Origin: Tetrahymena thermophila SB210
Taxonomy: Eukaryota > Ciliophora > Oligohymenophorea > Hymenostomatida > Tetrahymenidae
Direction: 5' to 3'
Length of the DNA: 64,000 bases
Assembly: GCF_000189635.1 (NCBI RefSeq)
Contig: NW_002476484.1
Location: 124,001 to 188,000 of the forward strand
Positions 14,843 to 28,024 of this stretch are shown here, in pieces (the stretch's first letter is position 1; each line of letters opens with the position of its first letter). A program made the position numbers and the translations under genes. Below the pieces are notes generated by a model. It did not search any database and was not told where the DNA came from. It worked only from the letters and a program-made list of their open reading frames with translations.

Positions 14843-17183
14843 TTCAAGATATTATGATCAATAAAAAATAAAACTGATTTTGATTAATCAAGTAATATAA
14901 ATAATCATTAAAATATGGCTTTCCATAAATTTATGCCATTTTTAAATTTTAAAATCTAATTTATAAGAATTGCACTTATTTAGTATGATATTTATAACAA
15001 TATTCATCTTTAGATTAATACAAGAAAAATAAATAAAAAATTAATTTAAATAAAAAAACAATCGAATTTCAAATGAATTTAGTGAATAAAAAATAAAATT
15101 TAATATAAATTTGTTCTTAAAAAAATAACATTAAAATTTTTTTGAAATTCAAAATCTCATTTTAGAAGAAAAAATTCTTTTCTTTATCATCTAATTCAAA
15201 TTTTTAATTTCTAAAATACAAATAATACAATTAATTATATTATTTATTAGAAATATAATATAATAAGAATTTTTTAACTTTAATAGACGAAATTTATGGC
15301 TGTTAATTATATAATTATCATTTTGAAAACTTTGAGAAAGCATAGAAAAAAAATTGACTGCAAATTTTCAAAATTGTTTTTAAAACACCAAAATATCTAG
15401 TGATTGATTGCAAATGAAGATACACTTAGATGAACTAAAAAATTATAAAAAAATTTCAAGCAGTAAATAATTTAAAACTTTTTATACACTTTTAGAAAAA
15501 ATAATATCCTCATATTTAATAGGAAAAAGTATAAATTTAAATATTTAATTAAGTAAAAAAATTGAATTAGTAAATTGAATATCTTACCTAGATTGAAGAC
15601 TTTATCATACTGTGATTACTTTATTTTTGATAATATGATAGCTATTATGAAACTTGTAATTAATAAATGAAATAATATGCCAAAAAAATTATATATATAA
15701 TACTTCTTGAATATACATTCTTATTTACATATTGTATTTAATAGCTTCATTAAAAATAATAAATCACTAACTTTTGAAGATAACTTAAATTCTAAATGAT
15801 AATATCGAAAAGATATAACAAATAGTTTAACCTGAGATTTTCTAATTTAAATCAGGGAAAGGAATTGATTATTTTTTTATATATTACTACAATTAGATTT
15901 TGTCATCAATAATTTATTAACTTTTGTAGTTTACATCTTTTAATTTAAAAAGAAAAATAGTAATCTTTAATTTCTAAATTTTCATCAATAATATCGATCT
16001 ACCCATCTAACTTAGCTTCGAATTTTCATCATATTTCAATTTTAAATTAAATAAATTTCTTTTAATACCAACTGATTATATTTTTGATTCCTTAAATGCA
16101 TATTGGAAGACCTTCTTATCTTTAAATGTAAAGATTAACCATCACTAATATAAAATCATATTACAAATTAGATAAAAGCTTGAATATATTTTTCATTTAT
16201 AACATAATAAGAAAAGACAATAGAAATGAATAATTTGTATTTATCATAAACACTAAACATAATTAAAATGAGGAAAATATATTTTTGATAAAAAATAAAT
16301 CTAAGAAAATGCAATTTAAAATTAAAAATCTTTCTTTGATACGATTTTCTTATTTATAAAATTTGTAGATCAGTCAATTTAGGTAGATTTTTTTGAATAA
16401 AAAAACTTCATCCTAACAAATTAACTAAAAAAAAAAATAAATTTTGAGAACATCAGAGCATATTTGTTTTAATAGTTATTTATCATTAGCTTCTGTTTTG
16501 TTTTCTACTTGTGATTAGAATAGATATAAACTACTTCTAATGGAAATTAGTAATTGTAAATACTGATAAAAAGAAAGAAGGAAAATCCAAGATTTAATTT
16601 ATTTAGAGGAAAGTATTATACTGCATAGCTAATCAAAATGTTTCTAAATCGTTTGCATGTTTTGATAAATTGCAAATTAGATATCTTTTGTTACACTGAA
16701 TAAATGGGAATTTTATTAAAAATATGAAAATTTATTGCATTTTGCTTTTTAATTAGTAATAATTTTTGCTTTTTAATTAATAAATCACATCAAAATTTGA
16801 ATAATAACCATATATTTCAGAATTGCTTACTAGAAAAAAATACTAAGATTAGTAAATTGCATGATAATATTATTGCTCTAGCAAACGAAATCAGAAGATT
16901 TGGTTAGCCTATAATTTAAATAATAAGTTGTAATCTAAACCTAATTATTGTAAAAAAAATTTGTAGTTTGAACAAAGTTGAAATCAACAGTTTTTCATAG
17001 TTTTTTTGCTCAAAAACAACAAATGAAATTTCTTTTTAATAAAATATTTTTTAAAAATATATTTAATTAATTTTCAGAATTATAAAATTTTTAGAAATGA
17101 AATGCGATAGATAGAAATGAAAAGCAGACAAAATTTTATTTTTTTATTTATTTATTTATTATAATACTTTCATTTTATTTTTT
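14843..17183. other. Gene-free AT-rich spacer
   Basis: 2.3 kb with no coding frame that I can support on either strand. It contains a TTTA-type repeat near 17141-17160. Confidence 0.55.
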
Positions 17184-18101
17184 TCAATAGATTGACTTGT
17201 TTGTAGAAGAATCACCTCCATAATTCAAATTATTAAGCTTTTATGATAAATTATCATATTTGGTTCTCCAGTCTCCTGTCTCAGCTTCCTACTGCTAATT
17301 TCCTTCATTTTAGCTGTTTCCATTTGTATAGCTTGTAATTACTTTAGTGTTATAAGAATACTCATCTTGTTTCTTGAATTATTGTGCATTTGCAGTGTTT
17401 GAAGATGGAGTATTTCCGCCTAATTTGTATTACTTAATAATGGATTAAACCATTTCTTCTCTTTGTTTTGGACTTGAATAGGCATATTAATTACTAATTT
17501 CACTACTAGTACCAGGGTTTGACTAAGGCTCTGTTTTCTGTGAAGAAGATTACTAATATTTTCCACTGTAATCAATTTAACCTGCATAGTTATTGCTTAT
17601 GCCATAAGAGTTTACTTAAGAGCTAAAATTGTTTTCTAAATTTGCCCTATTTTAAGCTTAGTTAGATATTATTCCTTAGTTTTACATTGAGTCTTTATAA
17701 ACTTTTAAAGTAGCATTCAACTCATTTATCTATCTTTATTAAGCTTAGTTATCTTATTCAAGTTAGATTATCCTTTGCTATAATTGCTAATTTTACGAAG
17801 CAAGCTGCACATTATCCTAATTTTTAACCATTTAAAGCTGCTCATAAATTCCTTTACATCTTTCATTCATCTCTTTTTCTCTATTACACCACATAGCTGC
17901 TTCATCTCTTTGTACTTACAACTAAGACTACACACTTTCGGTCTAATTAGCTAATTGCTAAATCTATTGCTAAAGAGCAATGATATTTTATTATTGTTAA
18001 GGCAATCCAGAGAGAGCCTTTTTATAATATTCGTTTTCTTTAATCAGTTATTCATTTTCTTTAATGAGAACACGCAATCTTTGTTCATTATCTTCTTTTG
18101 A
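17184..18101 (-). CDS. Gln-rich coiled-coil protein, 5' end unresolved
   Basis: The frame is open for 306 codons to TGA at 17186-17184. The N-terminal third is a long heptad-like helix (KENEQLIKENEYYKKAL, then Q-rich heptads to about residue 130), followed by a Ser/Asn/Gln/Tyr-rich tail. Upstream of 18101 the frame meets TGA at 18164-18162 with no ATG, so a 5' exon is needed. One candidate is 18354-18443, starting at two in-frame ATGs, with an intron 18102-18353 (GTATCT...AAAAG, phase 0). A shorter intron 18102-18141 keeps the frame open but leads to no ATG. The visible part resembles generic structural or scaffold coiled coils. I do not recognise the family. Confidence 0.65.
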
Positions 18102-18554
18102 CTTTTAATAAAACAAATTAAATTAACATAAATAAAATTACTGGATTTTTTTATTGAATCTTCACTGAACCATAAGAGCAATTTGAAAGCAAAAGATAAA
18201 ATTTATTTAGTTTTTATTTAAAAAGCAGAAAATATATCCAGCGAATTTAATCAAAATGTTCTTTTTACAAATGTTAATGAAATTGTCAAAATGTTTAACA
18301 AGTTGAATATTTTAGAAAAAATGGAATTAATCTAATCCAGCTAATCTAGATACTGTATTTTTTATCTTAAAAAAGTGCTGTATTAAATATTTTATTTTAT
18401 TTTTTTGCTAATTATAAAAATCTATTTATTACATTGTATACATTAGTGCTAAATGTTTAGTTTATAGTCTTATTCTATATGTCTTTCAGTTTTTCTTGTT
18501 GTTATTGATGAATTTGAAGCTACTAGTTGTAAGTTGATAGGGGGTTGATAACCT

Positions 18555-19022
18555 ATGATGCCCCCGGCTAGACAATCTAAGAAGCTATTGTTGGAGTATA
18601 AGGAGCAGGTATTCTATCAGAGACTTTTCTGCTATGACTAATCATAGAGTTGTTATTAGATATCGAGCTGATATTAGAAAACCTAAATCTATCGTCATTT
18701 GTATCGTTTAATCTATCAGTCTGACCTTTTTATGGATAAACCTGCTATCCATTAACTTAAATCTGATGTTTTTACTGCTGATTTACTATTGGTTACATTG
18801 AATATTGTAAAACTTATTGAGGAGCTTATTGAGCATTGCTTTAAACTAAAAAGGGAGTTTTCTAACCTGCATAATTGAAGGAGTTATCAAAAGATTAAAC
18901 CTAAGTCTAGTTAAGGATAGAGCCTTCATAGTTCTACTACTAAGGAATTACTGCACTAGTTAAAACTTTGACCTACTATCCATATTAAGGCTAAACAACG
19001 TACTATTGAGGTTTATTAATGA
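18555..19022 (+). pseudogene. Degenerate ORF with three in-frame TGAs
   Basis: This segment is clearly less AT-rich than its surroundings. One frame starting at ATGATG (18555) has coding-like third positions (many NNT codons, CGT and CAG used) for 156 codons, but it is broken by TGA at 18669, 18876 and 18969 before a last TGA at 19020. It also contains in-frame TAA/TAG, so the ciliate code applied. The TGAs would be single-step changes from TAA (Gln) or CGA (Arg). The N terminus is basic (MMPPARQSKK). The middle (about 18732-18875) reads as amphipathic helices. The - strand and one other + frame are also partly open, so strand choice is not certain. A GGGGG...CCCCC inverted repeat (18540-18544 and 18561-18565) sits at the start. 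Confidence 0.4.
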
Positions 19023-20501
19023 AGATGTTTAAAGATTAAATATTTCATATAATAAATATCAAATAATAGATAGATTACTTAGATATGTTAAGCATCTTAA
19101 GAGCTAATCTGGTAGGGATTTATAGATTGCATTGCTGACTTATTATTTTTTTAACAATTCTTTTTTAGATGGATTTTTCCTAAATTGCTAACTATTAAGT
19201 TATAATTTTACTGAATTTATATGCACTAATTGCTTTTGGATTAAGTGGATTCTCAAATTTTTATTTATTATACAATTTATTATAAAACTTTTGAATTAAA
19301 AGAGTATAGTTGATTTCCTATTAAAAATGATAGTGATTATTTATATTTTTTATTTTACAATTATTGAAATTCAATATAAACCATTATGTATTCAATAAAT
19401 AATAAAAATGCAAAAAACAATTCATTGAAAATAAAAAAATCTATTTCAAACTATTCTAAAAATAAATATAATTTTTACAAATAATACATTAAATTTGAAC
19501 AAATTAATTGTAATAGTTATTAATTATATCGAAATATAATAAATAATTATTGTTACTAATACTTAAACTTAAATAAATTTTATAAAATTTATTAAATACA
19601 AAGTATTTGACTATAATATTAAAAAAGTATAATAGTTTAATAAATTTTTTTATACTTATTTCTATTAAAGGAAATGAATCAGCTTACTATTTCAATCTTT
19701 TTATTTATTTTTTTACTTTGTTAATTTGGTTTTTCATTAATACATAGTTTAATGATGTAATAGAAAGATTAATATAAAAATATTAAAAAACTTTGAATAG
19801 AGAATAATAACATTTTTTTTTATTTTATCATTAAATTAATTATCATAAAAGAAAATGTTAATTCATATAAAATAGGATTTTTTAAGATTAAAAAAAATAT
19901 TAAGAGAAAAAATTAAACTGCACCTGCGCGCAATATGTTGTTAACCCCGAGATTTATTATTAAATAATTTTAAGCTACAAAATTAATGGTGCGCACTGCA
20001 TAATATCTAAAATCATTGATAAAAATTATTATTATTTTTTAAATTTAAAAAATATATTTACTTTAGATAATAATTATATTAATATTAAAAAAATAAATTA
20101 AGATTGTTTTGAAGAAAATTACTCTAAAAATAAATTTATTTTAGATAATAAAAAATATTAATACTAAAAAAAAAAAATAATTTTGAAGAAAATTAGTCAA
20201 AAATAAATAAATTTATATAGAGTATATTAAATTTTGAAATTTATCATCCATTCATTCTTTGATTCATTTATTCATTTAAAAATAATTATATTTTTAATAA
20301 TAAATTTGTGTTTTTATCTTAAAAACTAGCGGTAGTATCAAGTTTGATTGTATTTAAATAAGATGATCATTTAAATTTGAAATTTTTTGATACCTTTTTA
20401 ACATAACAAAAATTTAAGAGTGTTTGTTTGTTTGTTTATTTATTTATTTATTATTGATTACGAATATCTTACTTAATTAAGTTTTTAAAAAACTTTTTAA
20501 A
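19023..20501. other. Gene-free AT-rich spacer
   Basis: No supportable gene. A + frame stays open from about 18800 to 19428 but has no start and no coding character past 19150. Two small GC-richer patches, near 19918-19950 and 19988-20003, share an imperfect inverted similarity. Confidence 0.5.
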
Positions 20502-23500
20502 ATGTCACAAAGATTAGAAAACCAAAAATAATAAAATTAATAGTATTCCTATAATTCTGGAACAACATTTGATGGGCCTTCATACATTAGCCAATCTTAG
20601 GTTAATTTAGACAAGGTTAAACTTTTTGAGAGAATTTCATATTCAATCGATTAGCTTTCTGATTGCGTTCTTGATTACTTAAATGCAAATGTATAGCAAA
20701 CAAATTTATAAGCATATGCCAAAGGTTATTCGAAATAGGATATAAATTAAATTAAAAACTTACTGCATGCGACGGTAGGGAATTATGTAGTAGAGACTGT
20801 TAAATTTGAAGATCAATGTAATATTTATTGCTTTTTATTTTAGAAATACATATTTACTCTTATTTTTAATAGTTAACAAAGAAAATCAAAGAAGTAGTAG
20901 CAATTAGAGTAATCATCTTTTTTCAAATAGATTCTCTTAAAGTAACAACGAATTTGATGAGGGATGCTCTACTTAAATGCCAACTTCTAAACATACTTTC
21001 ACTAATAGGCCTCTTTCTTCTATAAACTAAAATCCATTTTTTACAGAGTATCAACCAGATGAATATGTCCTCCACCAAGAAATAGAGAAGTTAAACGAAA
21101 TAATCAATTAAATGCAATAGGAAAAAGAATGGATGTAAAATTAAATACATGATATGCAATATGAGGATATCATTTCTTTGAAGTAAGAAAGACAAACTTT
21201 TGAAGAAATGAAAGCTTATCTCGCTGATTATATATCTAATTTTAAGAAAAATTTTTTATGTGTATAGCTTAACAGCTAGAAAGCGAGTGATATTGTATAA
21301 AGTGACTTGTTTAATGAAATTTATGATATTTTGACAACAACTGAAAATAATTGGAAGAATTCTCAATTTAGTAAAAAGATATCATTCAATTATAAAGACG
21401 ACACTAGATTACAAAATTTGACTTGGAAAAGAAATAAGAATCTTCTTTAAGCTGGAGTTGGAATGGTCCAATTAAAAAGAAGAAGTAACTCTGTAGATTT
21501 TTCTTATAAAAGTCCTTAAATAAAAAATGAAAAACTAAGCGATTTAAATGAAAAAATAATTGATTAATAGTAGAAATTAAAGGAAGCAGAATGCTAAAAA
21601 GAGATAGAGTTCTCTATTTTCCATACATTTTTACGCTAATTCACTTAAAATAATTTTGTAGAAAATTTAGAAAATAAAATTTGCATTGAAAATTAGAGAG
21701 AGTTAATTGAAAAATAATAAGAAATAATAAACTAAGTAGAGTAATTGCATTAAAACCAAGAATAAAATGAGATATAAATTAATTCAAATAGCCAAGTAGA
21801 AATTCAAAGATAAAAGTGTATTTAGTAAAATAGTTAGTTTGATGATAATGGAGACTCACCTATTTTTTCTCATTTAAGAGGTTGCTAGAAGCAATAAAAT
21901 GCAAATGAATAAATTTAATTTGTAGCCAAAAAAATTCAAACTGAGAATAATGAAGAAAAATAAGATTTTAAAAACGACTTAGAGTGCAATAGTAATTTTA
22001 GAAAGAATAAAGAATTTAATTCTGTGTAAAGAATATAACCCGATTAAATTTTAGAATAGGATGATAAAGTTATATTAACTCTTCACAATGATGAGGAATT
22101 ACAATCTGAATAAATTAATCAAACTTAATAGAATAATGTAAGAAGATAAAATAAAGTTGTAAATGACTTACCTCTCTAAATATAAAGTATGAAATTTAAT
22201 GGAAATACAAATGAGGATGTGAATAACAATAACACTATTTAAATTAATAATAATATAATCAATATCCCAAGCAATAATATGAATTTTACAATTGGAAATG
22301 ATTAAAGCGATTTCCTACATAATAATATCGATCCTTCATTTAACTAGGAAATCAATAATATAAGTTGTATTAACAAGCTCGAAGATGAACCTCAATAAAT
22401 AATAGATTTCTTAGGAACTCTTGAACAAAAGCCAACTTCAAGATTTATGTGTTAATCAAGCTTTAAGAAGCAAGCGATTCGTTAAAGCTTAAATGTCAAT
22501 CATTACAAATCAAATTAGAATGACTTCAAAAATTATTATAATGAGAGTGATTAGCAAGTTTGCGAATAAATGAATAACGAATTTATCGCCCTAGATTAAA
22601 TTCAAATTAGCAATAACTAAGAAGATTTTAATTAATGCTACTAAAATTTTAATAATGCAGCAAATAGACAAAATGATTAAAGTGAAGTAAATGCAAGGAA
22701 TTCATTTAAAGGATTTAATAAAAATTAAAATAAAAGTAAAAAACCTATTTTAATGTCTTTTAACAATAAAGAAGACCTAATTAAAAACTGTAATCAAGAC
22801 TAACAAGAAGATGAACAAAATGAAAAGAGTAAAATTGAAAGCTTTATGAATGAAAACTTTGATGATGTCAATAATAGTCTCAACTTAGAGGATATTGAGC
22901 AAATTGAGGAATTATGTGAATAGAATTTGGACTAGCAAAACTAAGTTAAAAAGGTTAAAAACTTAAAAAATATTGATCTTCCTAAATTAGATTTATCAAC
23001 AATAAATTGCACTGAGCAAATAAAGAATATGAGAATGACTATAGGATAATAGTTCATGAACAACTAGTCTCTAGCTGCTTTATAGATTAGCAGTACCAAA
23101 AGCTAGTAAAATTAATTTGCTAACCCACAAAGTTTATTTAATATGATAAGTCCTATTCACAACACTCAGTTGCTAAATAATCGCCAACAATCTTTTGCAT
23201 TCAAAAAAAATCCTCAATAATAATAATAGCAATAATACAATTAAGATTAATAATACTCTTATCAATAAATATATGGAATCTCATAATAAGGAAACAACAA
23301 AATGAATGAGAGTATTCTCAACCAAACCACTTAAAATGCTAATAATAATACATAAATTGACTTACTGAAAGGATTAAATGATACAGTCTTAAACTAAATG
23401 GAAAAGATTGAAATTGAGAGATCTAACTTTTATTAAAATTATCAAAATTTATTAAATGAAAAAAATGACATCCTATAAAGAGAAATTCTACTTAAAAATA

Positions 23501-24241
23501 ATATCATTGACTTACAAAGAGAAATTCAAATTCTTTCTGAAGAGAACTCCAGACTTAAAAGCGAGTAAATAAATTTATATAAAAGTTATTTTAATTGTTT
23601 TTTTATTGATAATTTTTTTAAATAAAAAGAATTAGCCACGAACATGATTACATTAACAAATAAATGGAATTGATAAATAGAGAAAACGAAAATATAAAAA
23701 CTAAGAAAGATAGATTAAGGTAAGCAAAGGATTAACTTACTTTTAGAAAGAAGGAATTAGAAGACAAGGAAAAGTTAGTTGGATAATAATAGTTGATAAA
23801 CATGTTATAAGAGAAAAAAATTATATTCCAGAAATAAGCCTTGGATTAACAAGTAATTAAAATTTCAAAGTAATTAATTAATTATTGATTATATAATTAA
23901 TATTTTAGTGGAGTGAGTAAGACAAAAAAAAGGCAGAAATAGAAAAATCTGAGAAATTGGTAAATCAAGAATGGGATAATGTGAAAAAAGAAAGCAAAAA
24001 GATTTAAGAATTTATTTCTAAACAAAAAATGATAAAAGAAAACAACTAGAAAGAAATAGCAAAAGAGTTATAAAGTATACAGCTACAAAAAGATGAAATA
24101 GCTGCTCAATATAGAATACTAAATTCTAGAGAAAGCAGCTTAAGAGATTTAGAAAATAATTTAAAAGAAAGAGAAAAGAAAAAGGATAAAAATATATTGG
24201 AAGTAAGAAATAAGATATCAAATATGTTAGTTAATATGTGA
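20502..24241 (+). CDS. Large Asn/Gln-rich coiled-coil protein
   Basis: Four exons (20502-20817, 20873-23564, 23630-23852, 23909-24241) total 3564 nt, giving 1187 residues. The introns are 55, 65 and 56 bp; the second ends in AAG, the others in TAG. The ATG follows an A-rich leader. The protein opens with a short globular-looking part. A helical segment follows (about residues 180-240). A long low-complexity Asn/Gln/Ser/Asp centre runs to about residue 880 and includes a Gln run. A strong C-terminal coiled coil then continues to the end (for example QREIQILSEENSRLKSE, and ELEDKEKL). Coiled coils of this kind are typical of cytoskeletal, basal-body or vesicle-tethering proteins, but I recognise no family and assign no role. 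All three introns are required, because each read-through meets a TGA. Confidence 0.85.
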
Positions 24242-25506
24242 TTTATGTATGCATCTTTATTCTGTTCATAGAAAATTCCCTTCCTTACAGTCATTTTTTA
24301 AGCCTATTCTCATAAAAATATATTCATAATAAGTTTTTCCTTCAATTTCTAATCTAAATTTTATAATAGCATAATTTTTTTTAAAGTATGTTTAAATTTA
24401 CAATTCAATTTTCATAACTTATATCAATCCCTCATATTTAAAGTATGTATAGTTAGTTGTTCATTTTTTATTCTAAAAGGTAAAATACTCACTTTTAATT
24501 AACATACAAACAAAATATAAGGACTAGCCATCACTCTAAATGATTTTTTTTTTTTTCTTAAAGAAATTCTGTTTTTTTTAAATAAAATTAATAATTTAAT
24601 AGCAAAAAATCTGTTAATTAAATTCTAATTATTTTTTTATTTTCTCTTATTACATATTAAATTATTTCAATTCATCTAATATATAGAAAAATAGGAGCCC
24701 TAACCCCGTTAAAAAAACTATAAAAATATTACACCTCCTTCCCCAATATTCTAATTTTAAAAATTTATATTTTAAGGCAAATTTTTTTATTTAAGGGTGT
24801 TATTTCAATTATTATCAATTATTTATATCTGGTTTTAGTAAATATTAGATTATTTTTGAATTATTTTATTGGATATTAATAGAAAGATAAATCATACATT
24901 TATTAATATCTATCTCTCAGATGGGTATAAATAATATAAAAAGATCTAAAAATTAATTTTTTTAAGTTAATTATTTTTTGATAAGGTTTTTAAAGCTCAA
25001 CTTCTTGTTTTATTGGTGATTAAAGTAATATCAAAAAATACGAAAACGCTAGAAAAAAATAAAAATAATAAAATAGAAAGTAATTACTAAAAATATCAAG
25101 GTATCTCAAAAATTGTTAATCACTAAAATTTTAGTGATTAAGCAAGATTGATTTATATTTAAAAGTTCTCCAATAAATAATGTAATTTTTGAGAAGATTA
25201 TTCTTATTAGAATATTATTGATCCTTAAATAAATAAATTGAGGATAATATTTTATAATTCTTTATCACTCATTAATTCTCTATTCAAGTTAACAAAATAA
25301 TATTTAAAAATTTTGTTCCAATCCCTTTTATTTAAATAATTATTGAGAGAAAAATTCATGATTTAAATTTGCATAAATTAATTAATTATTTATTATACTA
25401 ATTAAAATAACAAAAAAAATTAGTTTTAAAAAATTTTAAGGATATTAATAAATTAACTAATAACTTAAAATTGCAATATTGAATACCTTCTATCCAAAAC
25501 TAACAG
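24242..25506. other. Spacer
   Basis: AT-rich spacer without coding frames. A minus-strand stretch near 24106-24294 is only the shadow of the preceding gene's last exon. Confidence 0.6.
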
Positions 25507-27402
25507 ATGGATTAATAGCTGCGCAATAGTCCTTCAGAATTAAATCTTGATTCTATCAATATCAATGATGAAAAATATAAAATTAATCAAACTGATTTAA
25601 TTGAAATGAAAGAAAAGTTTGATTAATTTTCGAAATTAGGAAACTATTACAGTAAAAATGATATCGTAAATTAATTTAAGCGATCACTCATTTGTCTGAG
25701 TAATGCATAATAGAATTAGTAGAGATTTCTTCAAGTTATTAATAGTTAAGAAAGTAAATTCTAAGCAAAATAAAAAGGACTCGAATAAGAGTATTAAAGG
25801 CAAATAAGTCAGCTTAAGGGTGTAATTTAAAATCAAAATGAACAAATCAAAAATTTATAAGAGAAATCTTAAACTGATAACAATAATTTATAATAGTAAT
25901 TAGATGAAAAACAAGTTACTATTATAAATTAGTAGAATTAATATGAGATGAAGTTGTAAGAACAAAAAAATAGCTTTGACTAAATAATAAATGAGCATAA
26001 GAAATAAATAGATTCATTGACAAGCTAGAATAAAGATTTAAATCAATACAAATCCAAATATGAAGAGGTGCAGTCAGAATTAGAAAATTACAAATCAAAT
26101 TAAAATAAATAAGAATAAGTTAAAAAGATATTTTAAGAATTTTCCGTTGACAGCAATCAGCCAGGAGATATTGATAAGTAAGTTTAATAGGTTCTTGAGT
26201 TATTAAATCCTCAAGTTGAAATATCAACAAACTTAGTAGAATTCACTAAAGCGCATTAAATTATATTGTAAAATCAGCCATCCGAAGAGGAGAAGATTAG
26301 CTTATAAGCTAAAAATGACGAGTTAGTGTAGATGTACAATGATAATTACAAAAAAGCTCAGCAATCTTTAAACTGTATAGGAGAATCAATGAAATGCCTT
26401 CTAGCTTTATAAAATATGTATCTACAAGATGGAATATAGACTTTCTTAACTGATCAGCCTATTTAAAATTTGGAGAAAGAGCAGAATTATTAAATATAAT
26501 AATCATTTTTACAAGTTGGTTTGCATAATTAAGCTTCTTACTACTCTGCAATAATAAATAGTCATTCATATCTTTATTAGAATTTAGTAGAAACCAAAGC
26601 AAAGGAAAGTGTTAATGAATTCTTAGTGAAATTCAAAGAACAAATAGGATAAATGGTAAACTCTGATAATCCCAAACAAGATATTACCATAGTCAAAATA
26701 TCTTTTGATCAATAGCCTTAGGTAGACTTTTAAGTTGTTTCTAAGTAGTTTAATCATCAGGAAATCAAAAAGAAAATATCCTTATAAGATATAGGAATGT
26801 CTTTCAGTGAAAAAAGTCTTTTAGAGGGCGCGAAACTATCTGTTGATATGTTTGACCCATAATTCAACATGGAATGGGGGAAAAATTTCTAAGGATAGAG
26901 TACAAAGAGAGGATAATTGACACTGTTTGACTAAGTAAATCCAGTTGACCACCTCTACTACTTCCCTGTTGGTTATAAAGGCTATGCATTAAATATTGAC
27001 AGATACGGATATGACAAATCCTGGATTTCTTCTAACTCAGACTCTAAAACATGGATAGTCTTATACCATGGGACAAAAGAAAAAGCTGTTGAGAATATAA
27101 CAAAAAATAACTTAATCGCTGGATAAAATAATGCATATGGAGGTACAACCTGTAGGATAACAAACACTAAAATAAAATAGGGTCCAAATGCTAATATATA
27201 TTTAACTGATGATTTAGCTGTAGCTGAGGAATATGCCGTAGCTACATCTGCTCATGATGGAAAAAAATATCATGTAATATTTTAGTGTAGAGTAAATCCA
27301 TAAGGAGTTAAAAGTCCAAAGCTAAAACCAAGCTATTACACAGTTGAAGATAATTTAAATATTAGACCTTATAGAATCCTTTTAAAAGAATGCAAATAAT
27401 GA
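25507..27402 (+). CDS. Coiled-coil protein with ADP-ribosyltransferase-like C-terminal domain (copy 1)
   Basis: Intronless, 632 codons (631 residues). The ATG is the first after an in-frame TGA upstream. Residues about 30-230 are Gln/Glu/Lys-rich coiled coil. A helical middle region (about 230-440) leads to a C-terminal domain with FPVGYKGYALNIDRYG, WIVLYHGTKEKAVENI (YHGT at 520-523), then a glycine-rich YGG, NIYLTDDLAVAEEYA, FQCRVNPQGVKSP and NIRPYRILLKE. The [YF]HGT and Y-containing strands match the start of the ART/PARP-type fold (H and Y of the H-Y-E triad). Similar domains occur in many fungal and protist proteins of unknown role. I cannot assign the third catalytic residue, so activity is not shown. 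Its neighbour at 28025 is a clear paralogue. Three TGAs with a period of four (27400, 27404, 27408) end the gene in all frames. Confidence 0.85.
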
Positions 27403-28024
27403 ATGAATGAAAGAATCATATTATTTTAAATTTTTTGAAAAATAAATTCTCAAAAATTATCTTTTTGGGTTGATTTTTACAATTATTATTATAATTTTAA
27501 GCTCTATTAAGTATGTATTAAATCTCTCTGTATTATTTTATTTTTTTTAAACACATTAGAATCTTATATTTATTTTTAAATAATGTTATTTATGACTTAA
27601 TGAAAAGTATACCAAATAAATTATACATTTCAAAACTTTTAAATATTTAAAAAATACATCAAAATTTATCTATCTATGTATTTATGTATGTTATTAGTAT
27701 TATTATTCATATTAATGTTAATTCATCAAAATGAATGAAAAATTTTCAAATTAAAATTATTGATTGCGAAAGAAGAAAACTAATTTAAATTAATAAATAG
27801 GGCTTATTTAAATTATTATAAAACGATTTTTTACTGAATAAAGTTTTAGTATAAATGAATGGTATTATTATGATAATTTAAATTGAGTTATTAATTTATT
27901 TTTTTTAATATTTGATATATAATTCTTACTATAAATTGATGTTACTTGATTTCTCTTCTATAAAAATTTATAAATAAATAAATAAAATAGTAAAATTTAA
28001 AAAAAGGAACTTTAAATTATAGAA
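27403..28024. other. Spacer between tandem paralogues
   Basis: About 620 bp of AT-rich DNA with no gene; the 5' flank of the second copy must lie here. It includes short ATCT and ATTT runs. Confidence 0.65.

Noticed and set aside
18555-19022. Reading the in-frame TGAs as selenocysteine or as Trp
   Set aside because: Three TGAs within 100 codons, none in a known selenoprotein context, and TAA/TAG used as Gln in the same frame. Decay is simpler.
18800-19428. Long + frame open for about 209 codons
   Set aside because: It has no ATG near its start and turns into low-complexity Ile/Phe/Leu text after about 19150. With TGA as the only stop, such lengths occur by chance.
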